In this document: one piece after another, positions 36,348 to 44,057 of the stretch
How positions within the stretch are numbered: the first letter of the stretch is position 1
Layout of the letters: each line of letters starts with the position of its first letter
Assembly (NCBI RefSeq): GCF_039645585.1
Contig: NZ_CP147915.1
Coordinates: 1-64,000 of the forward strand
Reading direction: 5' to 3'
DNA length: 64,000 nucleotides
Origin: Sulfurimonas sp. HSL-1656
GTDB lineage: Bacteria > Campylobacterota > Campylobacteria > Campylobacterales > Sulfurimonadaceae
Position numbers and translations under genes: made by a program
The notes under the pieces: generated by a model
The model's input: only the letters and a program-made list of their open reading frames with translations
The model's database searches: none
Told to the model about the DNA's origin: nothing

Positions 36348-38444
36348 ATGAAAAAAGGGATTTTGCTAAGCATCCCGGCGGCACTCACGATGCTGATGGG
36401 GGCGGAAGAGTACTCCCTGGATGCCGTGAGCGTGACCGCAACAAAATTTGAACGTGAGACCAAAGAGGTACCGCAGAGCGTCTCGGTCGTCGACAACGAG
36501 GAGATCGAAGACCGCAACGTGCTCAACGTCAAAGATGCCATCGAAACGATCCCGGGGGTGATCACGATGAGCAAGAACAACGGCTACGACAGCCGGCTCA
36601 TCATCCGCGGCGCAGGGCTCAAAGCGCGTTACGGCATCCGGGAGATCATGGTCATGCGCGACGGGGTCCCGATGACGGACCCTGACAGCTTTACGCGGAT
36701 GGACTTCATCGACGTGGACGACATGGAGAGCGTCGAGGTCTTCAAAGGGCCGGGTTCCATCGCGGCAGCCAATGCCAGCGGGGGCGTCGTCTTTATCAAA
36801 TCCAAATCCGTTTTCGACACCGACAACAACCGTGTCAAGATCGGGTACGGCACCTTTGACACCCTCAATGCCAACATCAAAGGCTCCTTCGCGATCGATG
36901 AGAGCAACTATGTCGGCGTCAGCGTCTCCCGCCGCCAGTCCAACAACAGCTGGCGGGAGTGGAACGAATTCGATACGACCCAGGCAAGCCTGAAATACGG
37001 TCACCTTTTCGAGGATGATGCATCGCTGCAGATGGAGTTCGCCTATACCGAAGCGAACCTGCAGCTGCCCCAGTCGCTCAGCGCCGACGAGTTCGCCGCC
37101 TATAAAGAGACGGGAGAGACGACGAATACCAACGGTGCGTGGCAGCAGAGCGGCCGTTACTCCGACACCTACTTCTTCAACGTGCAGTACGAGAAGAGCT
37201 TCGGTGACCTGACTTTCAAACCGCAGGCCTACTTCACGAAGTGGGGCCACTACCACCCGGTCACGGGGATGATCAACGACGCGCCGGACAACTACGTCGT
37301 CGGGACGGACCTCGCCTTTGACGCGAAACACACGCTCTTTGACCGCGACGCCTCCCTGGTCTTCGGCCTGACGGCGCGCAGCGATATCCGCGATAACAGC
37401 AAGAAGTACACCTACCGCGACTATATCGACGTTCCGGGACCGAGCACGCGCATTATTAAGGTGACCTCGGATGAGAAGGGGGACCTGGCCGGGGTCGAGG
37501 ACGGTACGAGTACGCTCTACGGTTTCTACGTCCAGGAGTCGTTCTCGCCTGCGGAAAAACTGCTCGTCGACGTGGGGCTGCGCTATGACCACCTCTCGTT
37601 TGACATCGACGGCACGGAGTACCTGGCCTACGACTATGCCGACGGCAACTATACGACAGGCGAGGGCGATTACAGCGTCGCCGAGTCCTACGACCTCTTC
37701 TCGCCGAAAATCGGTGCGACCTACGCACTGACGGAGACGTTGAACCTCTACGGCCTCGTGGCTTCGGCAAACCAGGCCCCGACGGACAGCGAAGTGCGTG
37801 CCAACCTCTCCTACGGCAGCTCGCCGTCGCTCAAATCCTCTACTTCGATCAACTACGAGGTCGGCCTCAAACAGCGCAGCCGCGACTGGAGCATGGACCT
37901 CTCGCTCTATTACAACGACGTGCGTGACGAGATCGTCGCGGTCAAAGGGGCGGATAATACGACCTACTACACCAATGCCGGGAAGACGAAGCGTCTGGGG
38001 GCGGAGCTGAGCCTCAACTACCTTGTCACCGAAACGACCGATCTCGGTGCGACCGGTTCCTGGTACGATTACAGCTACGACGACTACGTCGACAGCGGGG
38101 TGGACTATTCGGGCAACAAGCAGCGCTACATCCCGGACTACCAGTACTCGCTCTTTGCCGCTTACCATGACGGCAGCCTCTCCGCGCGCATCGAGGGGAT
38201 CAGCTACGGTCCGTTCTACATGGACGACCTCAATACGGAGAAGTATGACGGTTTCACGCTGGTGACGAACCTGAGCCTGGCCTACACGACCGGACATCAC
38301 CGCTACCAGTTCAACGTCAACAACCTCTTCGATCAGCGCTACGCGACGGAAGTGGACAAAACGACCGGCTACGGTGCGCCGAAGTACTACTATACGCCGG
38401 GCATGCCGCAGTTTGCGATGCTGACTTACACCTATTCGTTCTAA
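36348..38444 (+). CDS. TonB-dependent outer-membrane receptor (698 aa)
   Basis: Energy-dependent importer for iron chelates or another large ligand. The signal peptide is residues 1-19, ending LMGA. The plug domain (about 25-155) contains LDAVSVTATKFE as a TonB-box region, VLNVKDAIETIPGV and IIRGAGLKARYGIREIMVMR. The 22-strand-type barrel follows and ends in YTYSF. AAGGAG at 36337-36342 fixes the start at 36348. A Fur-box-like palindrome lies upstream and a polytopic Fe-S protein gene follows 12 bases after the stop. The pair may couple uptake to reduction of the metal. The ligand is not known. Confidence 0.9.
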   Translation: MKKGILLSIPAALTMLMGAEEYSLDAVSVTATKFERETKEVPQSVSVVDNEEIEDRNVLNVKDAIETIPGVITMSKNNGYDSRLIIRGAGLKARYGIREIMVMRDGVPMTDPDSFTRMDFIDVDDMESVEVFKGPGSIAAANASGGVVFIKSKSVFDTDNNRVKIGYGTFDTLNANIKGSFAIDESNYVGVSVSRRQSNNSWREWNEFDTTQASLKYGHLFEDDASLQMEFAYTEANLQLPQSLSADEFAAYKETGETTNTNGAWQQSGRYSDTYFFNVQYEKSFGDLTFKPQAYFTKWGHYHPVTGMINDAPDNYVVGTDLAFDAKHTLFDRDASLVFGLTARSDIRDNSKKYTYRDYIDVPGPSTRIIKVTSDEKGDLAGVEDGTSTLYGFYVQESFSPAEKLLVDVGLRYDHLSFDIDGTEYLAYDYADGNYTTGEGDYSVAESYDLFSPKIGATYALTETLNLYGLVASANQAPTDSEVRANLSYGSSPSLKSSTSINYEVGLKQRSRDWSMDLSLYYNDVRDEIVAVKGADNTTYYTNAGKTKRLGAELSLNYLVTETTDLGATGSWYDYSYDDYVDSGVDYSGNKQRYIPDYQYSLFAAYHDGSLSARIEGISYGPFYMDDLNTEKYDGFTLVTNLSLAYTTGHHRYQFNVNNLFDQRYATEVDKTTGYGAPKYYYTPGMPQFAMLTYTYSF

Positions 38445-38456
38445 AAGGAGGAACAG

Positions 38457-39827
38457 ATGGTCGATCAAATTACGCGGAGCAGGAACGACCTGCTGGGCTG
38501 GCCGCTGGTCGCGGCACTGTTTAAAAACAAACGTGTCCTTTTCATCGTACGGACGGTCGCGGCACTGCTTTTCATCTCCGCGATCTGGTTCGGCCTGCGC
38601 TATCCGGCACTGGCGGAGAACCCCTATACGTCTGCCGTTTTCTGGTCGCTCTTCTGGCCCTTTTTCATGATCGTCAGCATCGTGCTGGTCGGTCCGGGCT
38701 TCTGCGGGGTCTGCCCCCACGGCGTGCTCGGCCGCTTCCTCTCGAAGTTCGGCACGAAAAAAGAGGTACCCGAGTGGATGAAGCACCGCGGTATCGGTCT
38801 GGGGATCCTGATCGCAGCCTACTGGGTACCGGCCTACCTTTTCCCGGGCCTGCTCAAGACTCCCTGGGTCGCCGCACTGCTTTTTGCCGGGCTGACGCTG
38901 CTGGCGCTCGCCGTCTTCTCCCGCTACAAGAATATGGCCTACTGCACCTACCTCTGCCCGATCGGCAGCGTCACCAAAAGCTACGGCAAACTGGGGATGG
39001 TGCGCTTGCAGACCTACCGCGACGCCTGCGATTCGTGTACGACGTTTGACTGTGCGAAGGCCTGCGAGACGGGGCTGCAGCCCTACCTCTTCGATAAGAA
39101 GAACTCCATGCGCGACTGTACGCTCTGCATGGACTGCGCCCAATCCTGCGAGGCGGTGTCGCTGCAGCTGGTGAAACCCTCCAAGGGGATGTTCGGCGAG
39201 GTCAACGACCGCCACAATATCCACACCTATGTTTATATCCTGCTGCTGGCGATCATTACGATCACGATGCATTTCCACCACGGTCTGGGGCACTCGCCGG
39301 TGAAGACACAGACGCCGTGGTATGCGGCGGGGCAGTGGCTTGCATCGTTCCTGCCTGCCGGCGTGGACTGGGTCGGGTTCGCGGCGCTCAGTATGGCGCT
39401 GGCCGCCACCGGCGTGCTCGTCTTCGGCGGTTTTGCCGTTGCCGCTGCGCTGGTGAAGAAGCCCTTTAAGAGCTTCCTGCACCGCAACAGCTACGCCCTG
39501 GCCCCGATGATGATCATAGGCTCACTTTCGCACGTGGGGTCGTTCTTCTTCATCCACTACGCCTCCGATCTCGCCAACGCCTGGTTCTGGCTGATCGGCA
39601 GTGCGGAAACGATGCGGCCGCTGGCCTCCATGCGCGACGGCTGGGTCCACCTCTTTTCGCTCTTCGGCTACGTCGGGGCCATCTGGAGCGCCGTCATTCT
39701 CTACAGCCGCCTGGGCATGTACGAGGTCTCTGCGGCCAAACGCCTGGCGGCTTTTGTGGTGTCGGGGGCGATGATCTGGTTCTATATCGGGTTGCTGCTG
39801 CTGTCGATGGCCGTCCGGTCACACTGA
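38457..39827 (+). CDS. Polytopic 4Fe-4S membrane protein (NapH/NosR/CcoG-like)
   Basis: Membrane electron-transfer protein of the polyferredoxin type. It has 456 aa. Membrane helices lie near residues 24-44, 55-85, 105-150, 250-275, 297-330, 345-375 and 395-450. Two CxxxCP-type motifs follow membrane segments: GFCGVCPHG near 82 and YCTYLCPIG near 163. Two cysteine clusters, CDSCTTFDCAKAC near 191 and CTLCMDCAQSC near 222, suit two [4Fe-4S] clusters. AAGGAGG precedes the ATG. It is co-transcribed with the TonB receptor, which suggests reduction of an imported metal chelate. It is not a standard NapH, since no nap genes are near. Confidence 0.82.
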   Translation: MVDQITRSRNDLLGWPLVAALFKNKRVLFIVRTVAALLFISAIWFGLRYPALAENPYTSAVFWSLFWPFFMIVSIVLVGPGFCGVCPHGVLGRFLSKFGTKKEVPEWMKHRGIGLGILIAAYWVPAYLFPGLLKTPWVAALLFAGLTLLALAVFSRYKNMAYCTYLCPIGSVTKSYGKLGMVRLQTYRDACDSCTTFDCAKACETGLQPYLFDKKNSMRDCTLCMDCAQSCEAVSLQLVKPSKGMFGEVNDRHNIHTYVYILLLAIITITMHFHHGLGHSPVKTQTPWYAAGQWLASFLPAGVDWVGFAALSMALAATGVLVFGGFAVAAALVKKPFKSFLHRNSYALAPMMIIGSLSHVGSFFFIHYASDLANAWFWLIGSAETMRPLASMRDGWVHLFSLFGYVGAIWSAVILYSRLGMYEVSAAKRLAAFVVSGAMIWFYIGLLLLSMAVRSH

Positions 39828-39864
39828 CCCGGCCCACGTTATGATCCGCCGTAGTGCGGAAACC

Positions 39865-40557
39865 CTATGAGCGCATCTCGTCCGCGTTCAGCTCCTCTTT
39901 GAGGGCGGAGACGAAGACCTTGTAGGTATTCCGGTCGAAGAGGTAGGGCTTGGCGGTAAAGAGGGTCTCGAAGAGGATCTTCCACAGCGTTGAGAAGTTG
40001 TCGTCGGTGCGGGCGGCACAGAGGCTCTGCTGCATTTGACGCTCCAATTTGGCGAGCCCCCTGGCGTGTTCGGCGTAGGCTTTGAGGATATCGGGGGCGA
40101 CCCCGACGCTCTCGAACGCGGCGGCCAGGTTGACGATGGCCGCGTCTTTATGGGTAAAGTCCGCCTCTCCCGTCGGCAGGAGGATCCCCGTCTCTATCAG
40201 CCGCGCGACGACGCCGGCGTCCAGCCCGAACGCCTCCGCAAATTCCGATTGCGTATAGTGCTCCGCCTCGGCGGGGACGCGGCTGAGGGTATTCATCAGC
40301 GGTTCGATCATCGAAAGCGAGCTTGAAAGCGAACGGTTCGGGTTCCCCAGTGCCGCTTTGATCTGCTCGATACTGCTCCCCACCTCCTCTTTCATATACC
40401 GGATGTAGCGCAGCCGTTCCACATGTTCGTCGTTGTAGCGGTGGACGTTGGGTTTGAGCTTCCGCGCCTCGGGCAGCAGCCCCTCTTTGATGTAGTAGAG
40501 GATGGTCGATTTTGGCACTCCGGTCTTGGCGACGACTTCCGAGATCTTATACTCCAC
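39865..40557 (-). CDS. MerR-type regulator with two HTH-like domains
   Basis: DNA-binding regulator of 230 aa. The N-terminal MerR HTH is typical: YKISEVVAKTGVPKSTILYY, then HRYNDEHVERLRYIRYMKEE. A second HTH-like region (about 100-145, YTQSEFAEAFGLDAGVVARL) resembles another MerR-like winged helix. The metal-binding cysteines of MerR/CueR are missing; one Cys near residue 179 is the only one, so it is not a classical metal sensor. The start is a GTG at 40557 after AAGGA. It is divergent from the YeeE/YedE pair and very likely controls it. Confidence 0.85.
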   Translation of the reverse strand: MEYKISEVVAKTGVPKSTILYYIKEGLLPEARKLKPNVHRYNDEHVERLRYIRYMKEEVGSSIEQIKAALGNPNRSLSSSLSMIEPLMNTLSRVPAEAEHYTQSEFAEAFGLDAGVVARLIETGILLPTGEADFTHKDAAIVNLAAAFESVGVAPDILKAYAEHARGLAKLERQMQQSLCAARTDDNFSTLWKILFETLFTAKPYLFDRNTYKVFVSALKEELNADEMRS

Positions 40558-40585
40558 CGTGTTCCTTGTTCAAGAAAGTTTAAGC

Positions 40586-40619
40586 ATTATAGCATAGAAT
40601 TCAAAACGTAAAGTATAAC
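40586..40619. promoter_or_regulatory. Divergent promoter region between the MerR-like gene and the YeeE/YedE pair
   Basis: On the minus strand TGCTATAAT (core at 40586-40591) lies 29 bases before the regulator GTG. On the plus strand TATAAC at 40614-40619 lies 30 bases before the transporter ATG. The AT-rich 91-base gap probably holds the operator, but no clear dyad was identified. Confidence 0.45.
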
Positions 40620-40648
40620 TTGACGATTTACAAAATAAGGAGGTCTTC

Positions 40649-41161
40649 ATGCCTCGTAAAATACCATGGTGGGCCGGCGGTATCCTGATGAGCCTGCTCT
40701 TCTTTTTCACCTTTTCCGAATGGGGAGCGGGGCGGCCGATCGGTGCCTCGACGGGCATGGCCTACCTCTCCGAAGTGCTGTTCGGCCTTGATGCCGACAG
40801 CCATGAATATACGGCCCTGATCGAAACGTCGGGCGCTTGGGAGGGGGTGATGCTGATCGGCGTCTTTTTCGGCGGCCTCTTCATGTCGCTCTTCGTAACG
40901 AAGACCTTTCACATCAGCTTTATCCCGACACTCTGGAAAGCGCGTAAGAACAGCTCGGTCCCTTCACGGATGGTCTGGAGCTTCATCGCCGGTTTCCTCC
41001 TCGTTTTCGGGGCGCGGCTCGCCGGCGGCTGCAACGCGGGGCATATCCTCTCGGGGGGAAGCCAAACCGCCGTCAGCGGGATGATCTTTACCGTCGTTGC
41101 CCTGGGTACCGGCATGATCACCGGCCGCTTCTTCTATAAACGCAAAGGGAGCTGTTCATGA
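40649..41161 (+). CDS. YeeE/YedE family membrane protein, first half of a split pair
   Basis: YeeE/YedE (TsuA-like) proteins import thiosulfate or related sulfur compounds. It has 170 aa, half of a full-length transporter. Helices lie near residues 8-25, 65-85, 105-130 and 140-160. The conserved core with the pore cysteine is GARLAGGCNAGHILSGGSQ near residue 122. AAGGAGG precedes the ATG. The stop overlaps the start of the second half by ATGA, so the two halves are made together and probably form one channel. The presence of AhpD-like and DsrE-like genes downstream supports a sulfur role. Confidence 0.87.
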   Translation: MPRKIPWWAGGILMSLLFFFTFSEWGAGRPIGASTGMAYLSEVLFGLDADSHEYTALIETSGAWEGVMLIGVFFGGLFMSLFVTKTFHISFIPTLWKARKNSSVPSRMVWSFIAGFLLVFGARLAGGCNAGHILSGGSQTAVSGMIFTVVALGTGMITGRFFYKRKGSCS

Positions 41162-41757
41162 CGGAAGGTATCGTGCATATGTTCGACGTCGTTGCGGCGC
41201 AGGGGCACGGTTCCGTCTGGACGGTGCTCTTCATCGGCTTCTGTTTCGGGGCGATCATCCTCTACAGCCGGCTCGACAAATTCGAGAAGATGGCGGGTTT
41301 CATGATCTTCGAGGATACCCTGGCGCCGCGCATGGCGATGATGACGGTTGCGCTGTCCGGGGTCGGTTTTTATGCGCTCGTTCAGGGCGGCTTTGCAGAG
41401 TACCAGGTGAAACCGACCCTGCTGGGCGGGCTGCTGGTCGGCGCGGTGCTGTTCGGCATGGGGCTGGTGATCCTCGGCAAATGCCCCTCGGCCTTCTTCG
41501 TCTCCGTTTCCGAAGGGCGCGTCGATGCGCTGGTGGGGGTGATCGGCGGGATGGTCGGCGGCGCGGTATTCACCCTCACCTTCCCCTGGATCAATCAGCT
41601 CATGGGGCCGGACCTGGGAGCGATCCGGCTCAGCGACGTGCTGGGCGGTTATGAACTGACCATTGTGCTGGTGCTGAGCCTGACGCTCTTCGTCGTCGCC
41701 CTGCTGATCCCGACCGTCGACTACCACGACCCGGCCGATGAGAACCCAAAGCGTTAA
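41158..41757 (+). CDS. YeeE/YedE family membrane protein, second half of a split pair
   Basis: Partner of the preceding half transporter. It has 199 aa with about five helices (near 20-37, 58-76, 84-105, 122-142, 165-185). The conserved second cysteine is in LGKCPSAFF near residue 108. The start overlaps the preceding stop. The stop codon is inside the stem of a rho-independent terminator, so the transcript mostly ends here and the AhpD-like gene may need its own promoter or read-through. Confidence 0.87.
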   Translation: MTEGIVHMFDVVAAQGHGSVWTVLFIGFCFGAIILYSRLDKFEKMAGFMIFEDTLAPRMAMMTVALSGVGFYALVQGGFAEYQVKPTLLGGLLVGAVLFGMGLVILGKCPSAFFVSVSEGRVDALVGVIGGMVGGAVFTLTFPWINQLMGPDLGAIRLSDVLGGYELTIVLVLSLTLFVVALLIPTVDYHDPADENPKR

Positions 41758-41776
41758 GTACGACTTAACGCTTTTT
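41748..41776 (+). terminator. Terminator overlapping the stop codon of the second YeeE/YedE half
   Basis: AAAGCGTTAAG (41748-41758) pairs perfectly with CTTAACGCTTT around the loop TACGA, and the T-run 41772-41776 follows. The stop TAA is at 41755-41757, within the left arm. The symmetric A and T tracts could also stop transcription from the other side. Confidence 0.85.
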
Positions 41777-41805
41777 CAATTAGAATTGTCGCAAAGGAGA
41801 AGAAG

Positions 41806-42336
41806 ATGGCATACATAGCACTACCCGAATTCGAGGATATGTCCCCGGCAATCCAGGAGAAGGCGCGCCCCATCCTGGAGAAGACAGGAAACCTCGGCGA
41901 GATTTTCAAACTGCTGGCACTGGACGAAAAGGTCTATTTCGCGACCGATATGATGGTCCAGAAGTTCCTGTTGGAGCCGACGGAGCTCTCCTATGACATC
42001 AAAGAGGCGATCGCCCTGCTGATCTCCAAGGAGAACAGCTGCAAGATGTGCGTCGACGTGCACAAGAACATCGCGAAAATGCTGGGACTGAGCGAGGAGC
42101 GCATCACCCAGATCCTCGAGGGGATCGACAGCATCACCACCGACGAGAAAGAGAAGGCGCTGCTGCGCTTCTGCGTCCGCGCATCGAAGAAAGACAACTA
42201 CAAGATGCAACAGGAGGATATCGATGCCCTCAAGGCAGTGGGCTACAGCGACGTGCAGATCATCGAGGCCGTTGCCATCACCGGGTATTTCAACTACATC
42301 AATACCCTCTCCAACGTCTTCGGTCTGGGGCAGTGA
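41806..42336 (+). CDS. AhpD-like/carboxymuconolactone decarboxylase family protein
   Basis: Family members with a CxxC motif act as alkyl-hydroperoxide-reductase-type disulfide reductants. It has 176 aa, all helical. The redox motif is NSCKMCVDVHKNIAKMLG near residue 77, with the preceding Glu and following His that activate the cysteines in AhpD. No signal peptide is seen. AAAGGAGAAG precedes the ATG. Its stop overlaps the GTG start of the periplasmic DsrE-like gene. It is probably a redox protein; whether it acts on peroxides or on sulfur carriers is open. Confidence 0.85.
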   Translation: MAYIALPEFEDMSPAIQEKARPILEKTGNLGEIFKLLALDEKVYFATDMMVQKFLLEPTELSYDIKEAIALLISKENSCKMCVDVHKNIAKMLGLSEERITQILEGIDSITTDEKEKALLRFCVRASKKDNYKMQQEDIDALKAVGYSDVQIIEAVAITGYFNYINTLSNVFGLGQ

Positions 42337-42779
42337 AACGGTTTCCGGCCCTCATTGCCCTGCTGGGGGTGATGGCATCGGCCCAGGAGTACAAGGCCGT
42401 TTTCGACTGCAGCTCTTCCAACCCGCGCTATATCCTTTCGCGTTTCAACCTTATTGAGAAGACCATGCAGATGATCGAGGCCCAGGGCGATACGGTCCGT
42501 TTCGCCGTGACGATGCACGGCGGCTGCGCCAAGGTGGCCTCGGAGAGCGCCGATTACCTCGTTCCCGAGGAGGAAGTGCTCTATGTCAAGAAGGCGCAGG
42601 AGAGTCTGGAGCGTCTCTCCAAAGCCAAGACGGTGGAGCTGGTTGTCTGCGCCATCGCGCTGGAGGGCAACGGGATCGACCGCGAAGACGTGCTGCCCTA
42701 CCTGCGCATCTCGGAAAACAGTTATCTCGACACCATTGCGTACCAGAACAGGGGCTACGCCCTGATGCCGCTCAAGTAG
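42333..42779 (+). CDS. Exported DsrE-like protein
   Basis: DsrE/DsrF-fold proteins carry or sense sulfane sulfur. It has 148 aa, with a signal peptide at about residues 1-17 (ending MASA), so it is periplasmic. The DsrE-like part begins EYKAVFDCSS, with a cysteine near residue 25. FAVTMHGGCAKVAS near 56 carries a second conserved cysteine. The start is GTG within the stop of the AhpD-like gene (GTGA overlap) with CTGGGG upstream. Longer frames in the same phase run through the preceding gene and are not real. The location next to YeeE/YedE makes a sulfur role likely. Confidence 0.82.
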   Translation: MKRFPALIALLGVMASAQEYKAVFDCSSSNPRYILSRFNLIEKTMQMIEAQGDTVRFAVTMHGGCAKVASESADYLVPEEEVLYVKKAQESLERLSKAKTVELVVCAIALEGNGIDREDVLPYLRISENSYLDTIAYQNRGYALMPLK

Positions 42780-42837
42780 CGGCGGTGTTTATTGAGCGTT
42801 CGCACAATCCGTTTAAGATGTGATGTGTCATTGCGTT

Positions 42838-42892
42838 CCCGTGAGAGAGGACGGGAGCATTCCCCGGCGGCGGTAATTGTCTGCCGCGCCGG
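42838..42892 (+). other. Two hairpins in the leader of the DUF1566 gene
   Basis: CCCGT/ACGGG arms lie at 42838-42842 and 42851-42855. A stronger CCGGCG/CGCCGG stem with flanking GCGG/GCCG follows at 42864-42892, ending 9 bases before AAAAGGAGG. They could terminate the upstream transcript or shape the leader. No T-run follows. Confidence 0.4.
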
Positions 42893-42910
42893 TGATGAAA
42901 AGGAGGGTAA

Positions 42911-43321
42911 ATGATTCGAGTAGTTTCTCTGCTGCTCATGGTTTCCGCACTGGCCTGGGCCGGCTGGAAGCGCAGCGGTGACACGGTCATCGATACGACG
43001 GCCAAACTGCAGTGGCAGGACAATGCCATGGCGGCCAAGAAAGATACGGTCTGGAAAGATGCGCGCAGCTACTGCGCGAACCTGGAGCTTGAGGGCTTCA
43101 GTGACTGGCGCCTGCCGACACGGGCGGAACTTCAGACGCTGCGCAAGGCTGCCGCCGCGAAGAAGGTGGGGCTGAAAAACACGGTCTCCAACGCCTACTG
43201 GACCTCGGAGATCTACCGCAAAATGCCCATCAATGCCTGGGCCGTCTACTGGGGCAACGGCCACATGTTCGATACGGACCGCTGCGACGAAGCGCATGTG
43301 CGCTGCGTCCGCCAGCGCTAG
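42911..43321 (+). CDS. Exported DUF1566 (Lcl C-terminal-like) protein
   Basis: DUF1566 is a lectin-like (FGE/C-type-lectin-like) domain of unknown role in secreted bacterial proteins. It has 136 aa. The signal peptide is residues 1-17. The domain shows DTTAKLQWQDN near residue 27, WKDARSYCANLELEGFSDWR near 48 and LPTRAELQTL near 69. It ends HVRCVRQR with the final conserved Cys. AAAAGGAGG precedes the ATG. It stands alone, convergent with the EF-hand gene. The ligand is unknown. Confidence 0.85.
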   Translation: MIRVVSLLLMVSALAWAGWKRSGDTVIDTTAKLQWQDNAMAAKKDTVWKDARSYCANLELEGFSDWRLPTRAELQTLRKAAAAKKVGLKNTVSNAYWTSEIYRKMPINAWAVYWGNGHMFDTDRCDEAHVRCVRQR

Positions 43322-43327
43322 AGGCCT

Positions 43328-43990
43328 CTAGCGGTTCGGACCGCCCATACCGCCCCCGCTGCATTTACCGCCGCCGCACTTCATCCCTTTACCCATTCCC
43401 TGACCGGCCGGACGCTGCTGCATCCGGTTCATCTGGTGGTTCCGGAATTCGGTAGCATCGATCGTACCGTCCCCGTTGGCGTCGATGTCCCCGAAAGCGG
43501 GTGCATTGGCGGCGTTGCGCATCATCTTGCCGCTTTCGGCCTGCTTCGCCATCCGCGCCTGCTGGGCGTTTTCATACTCGATCTGGGTGATCGCACCGTC
43601 GCCGTTTGCGTCAAAATCGTTGAATGAGGACATCATTCTGCCCTGAACGTTGTTCTGCGCTTTGCCCGTTCCCATACCGGCGCCCTGGCCCATGCCGGCC
43701 GGACGCTGCTGCATCCGGTTCATCTGGTGGTTTCGGAATTCGGTAGCATCGATATTGCCGTCAGCGTTGGCGTCGATGTCGCCGAAAGCGGGTGCATTGG
43801 CGGCGTTGCGCATCATCTTGCCGCTTTCGGCCTGCTTCGTCATCCGTGCTTGCTGGGTGTTTTCGAACTCGGCTTGTGTGATCATGCCGTCGCCGTTCGC
43901 GTCAAAATCGTTGAAAGAGGACATCATCCCCTGTGCGGCGAACAGGGTTCCTCCGAGTAGCAGTGTTGCCGCGAGACTCATACGTTTCAT
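43328..43990 (-). CDS. Exported EF-hand protein with internal duplication
   Basis: Probable periplasmic Ca2+-binding protein of 220 aa. The signal peptide is about residues 1-19. Four EF-hand loops follow: DANGDGMITQAEF (34), DANADGNIDATEF (74), DANGDGAITQIEY (131) and DANGDGTIDATEF (171). All have acidic residues at positions 1, 3, 5 and 12. The protein is a tandem duplication of a two-EF-hand unit of 97 aa, nearly identical at DNA level. The C-terminal tail is rich in Gly, Met and Cys (KCGGGKCSGGGMGG), which may bind another metal. A ribosome-binding site AAGGAG precedes the start. Confidence 0.88.
   Translation of the reverse strand: MKRMSLAATLLLGGTLFAAQGMMSSFNDFDANGDGMITQAEFENTQQARMTKQAESGKMMRNAANAPAFGDIDANADGNIDATEFRNHQMNRMQQRPAGMGQGAGMGTGKAQNNVQGRMMSSFNDFDANGDGAITQIEYENAQQARMAKQAESGKMMRNAANAPAFGDIDANGDGTIDATEFRNHQMNRMQQRPAGQGMGKGMKCGGGKCSGGGMGGPNR
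43406..43634. repeat. Intragenic direct repeat, copy 1 (EF-hand unit)
   Basis: About 229 bases highly similar to 43697-43925, offset 291 bases. It encodes the second pair of EF-hands. Differences are scattered single substitutions, many silent. Confidence 0.85.
43697..43925. repeat. Intragenic direct repeat, copy 2 (EF-hand unit)
   Basis: Partner of 43406-43634. It encodes the first pair of EF-hands. The high identity over 229 bases suggests a recent duplication or gene conversion. Confidence 0.85.
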
Positions 43991-44057
43991 CTTATTCTCC
44001 TTTGGGGTGCGTTACTTCAATAATAATACTGCATTGTGAGTAAACCGTGAGTCCCCG

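Noticed and set aside
38457-39827. Assignment of the Fe-S membrane protein as NapH or NosR
   Set aside because: No nap or nos genes are nearby, and the domain order with two internal Cys clusters and many C-terminal helices does not match either closely.
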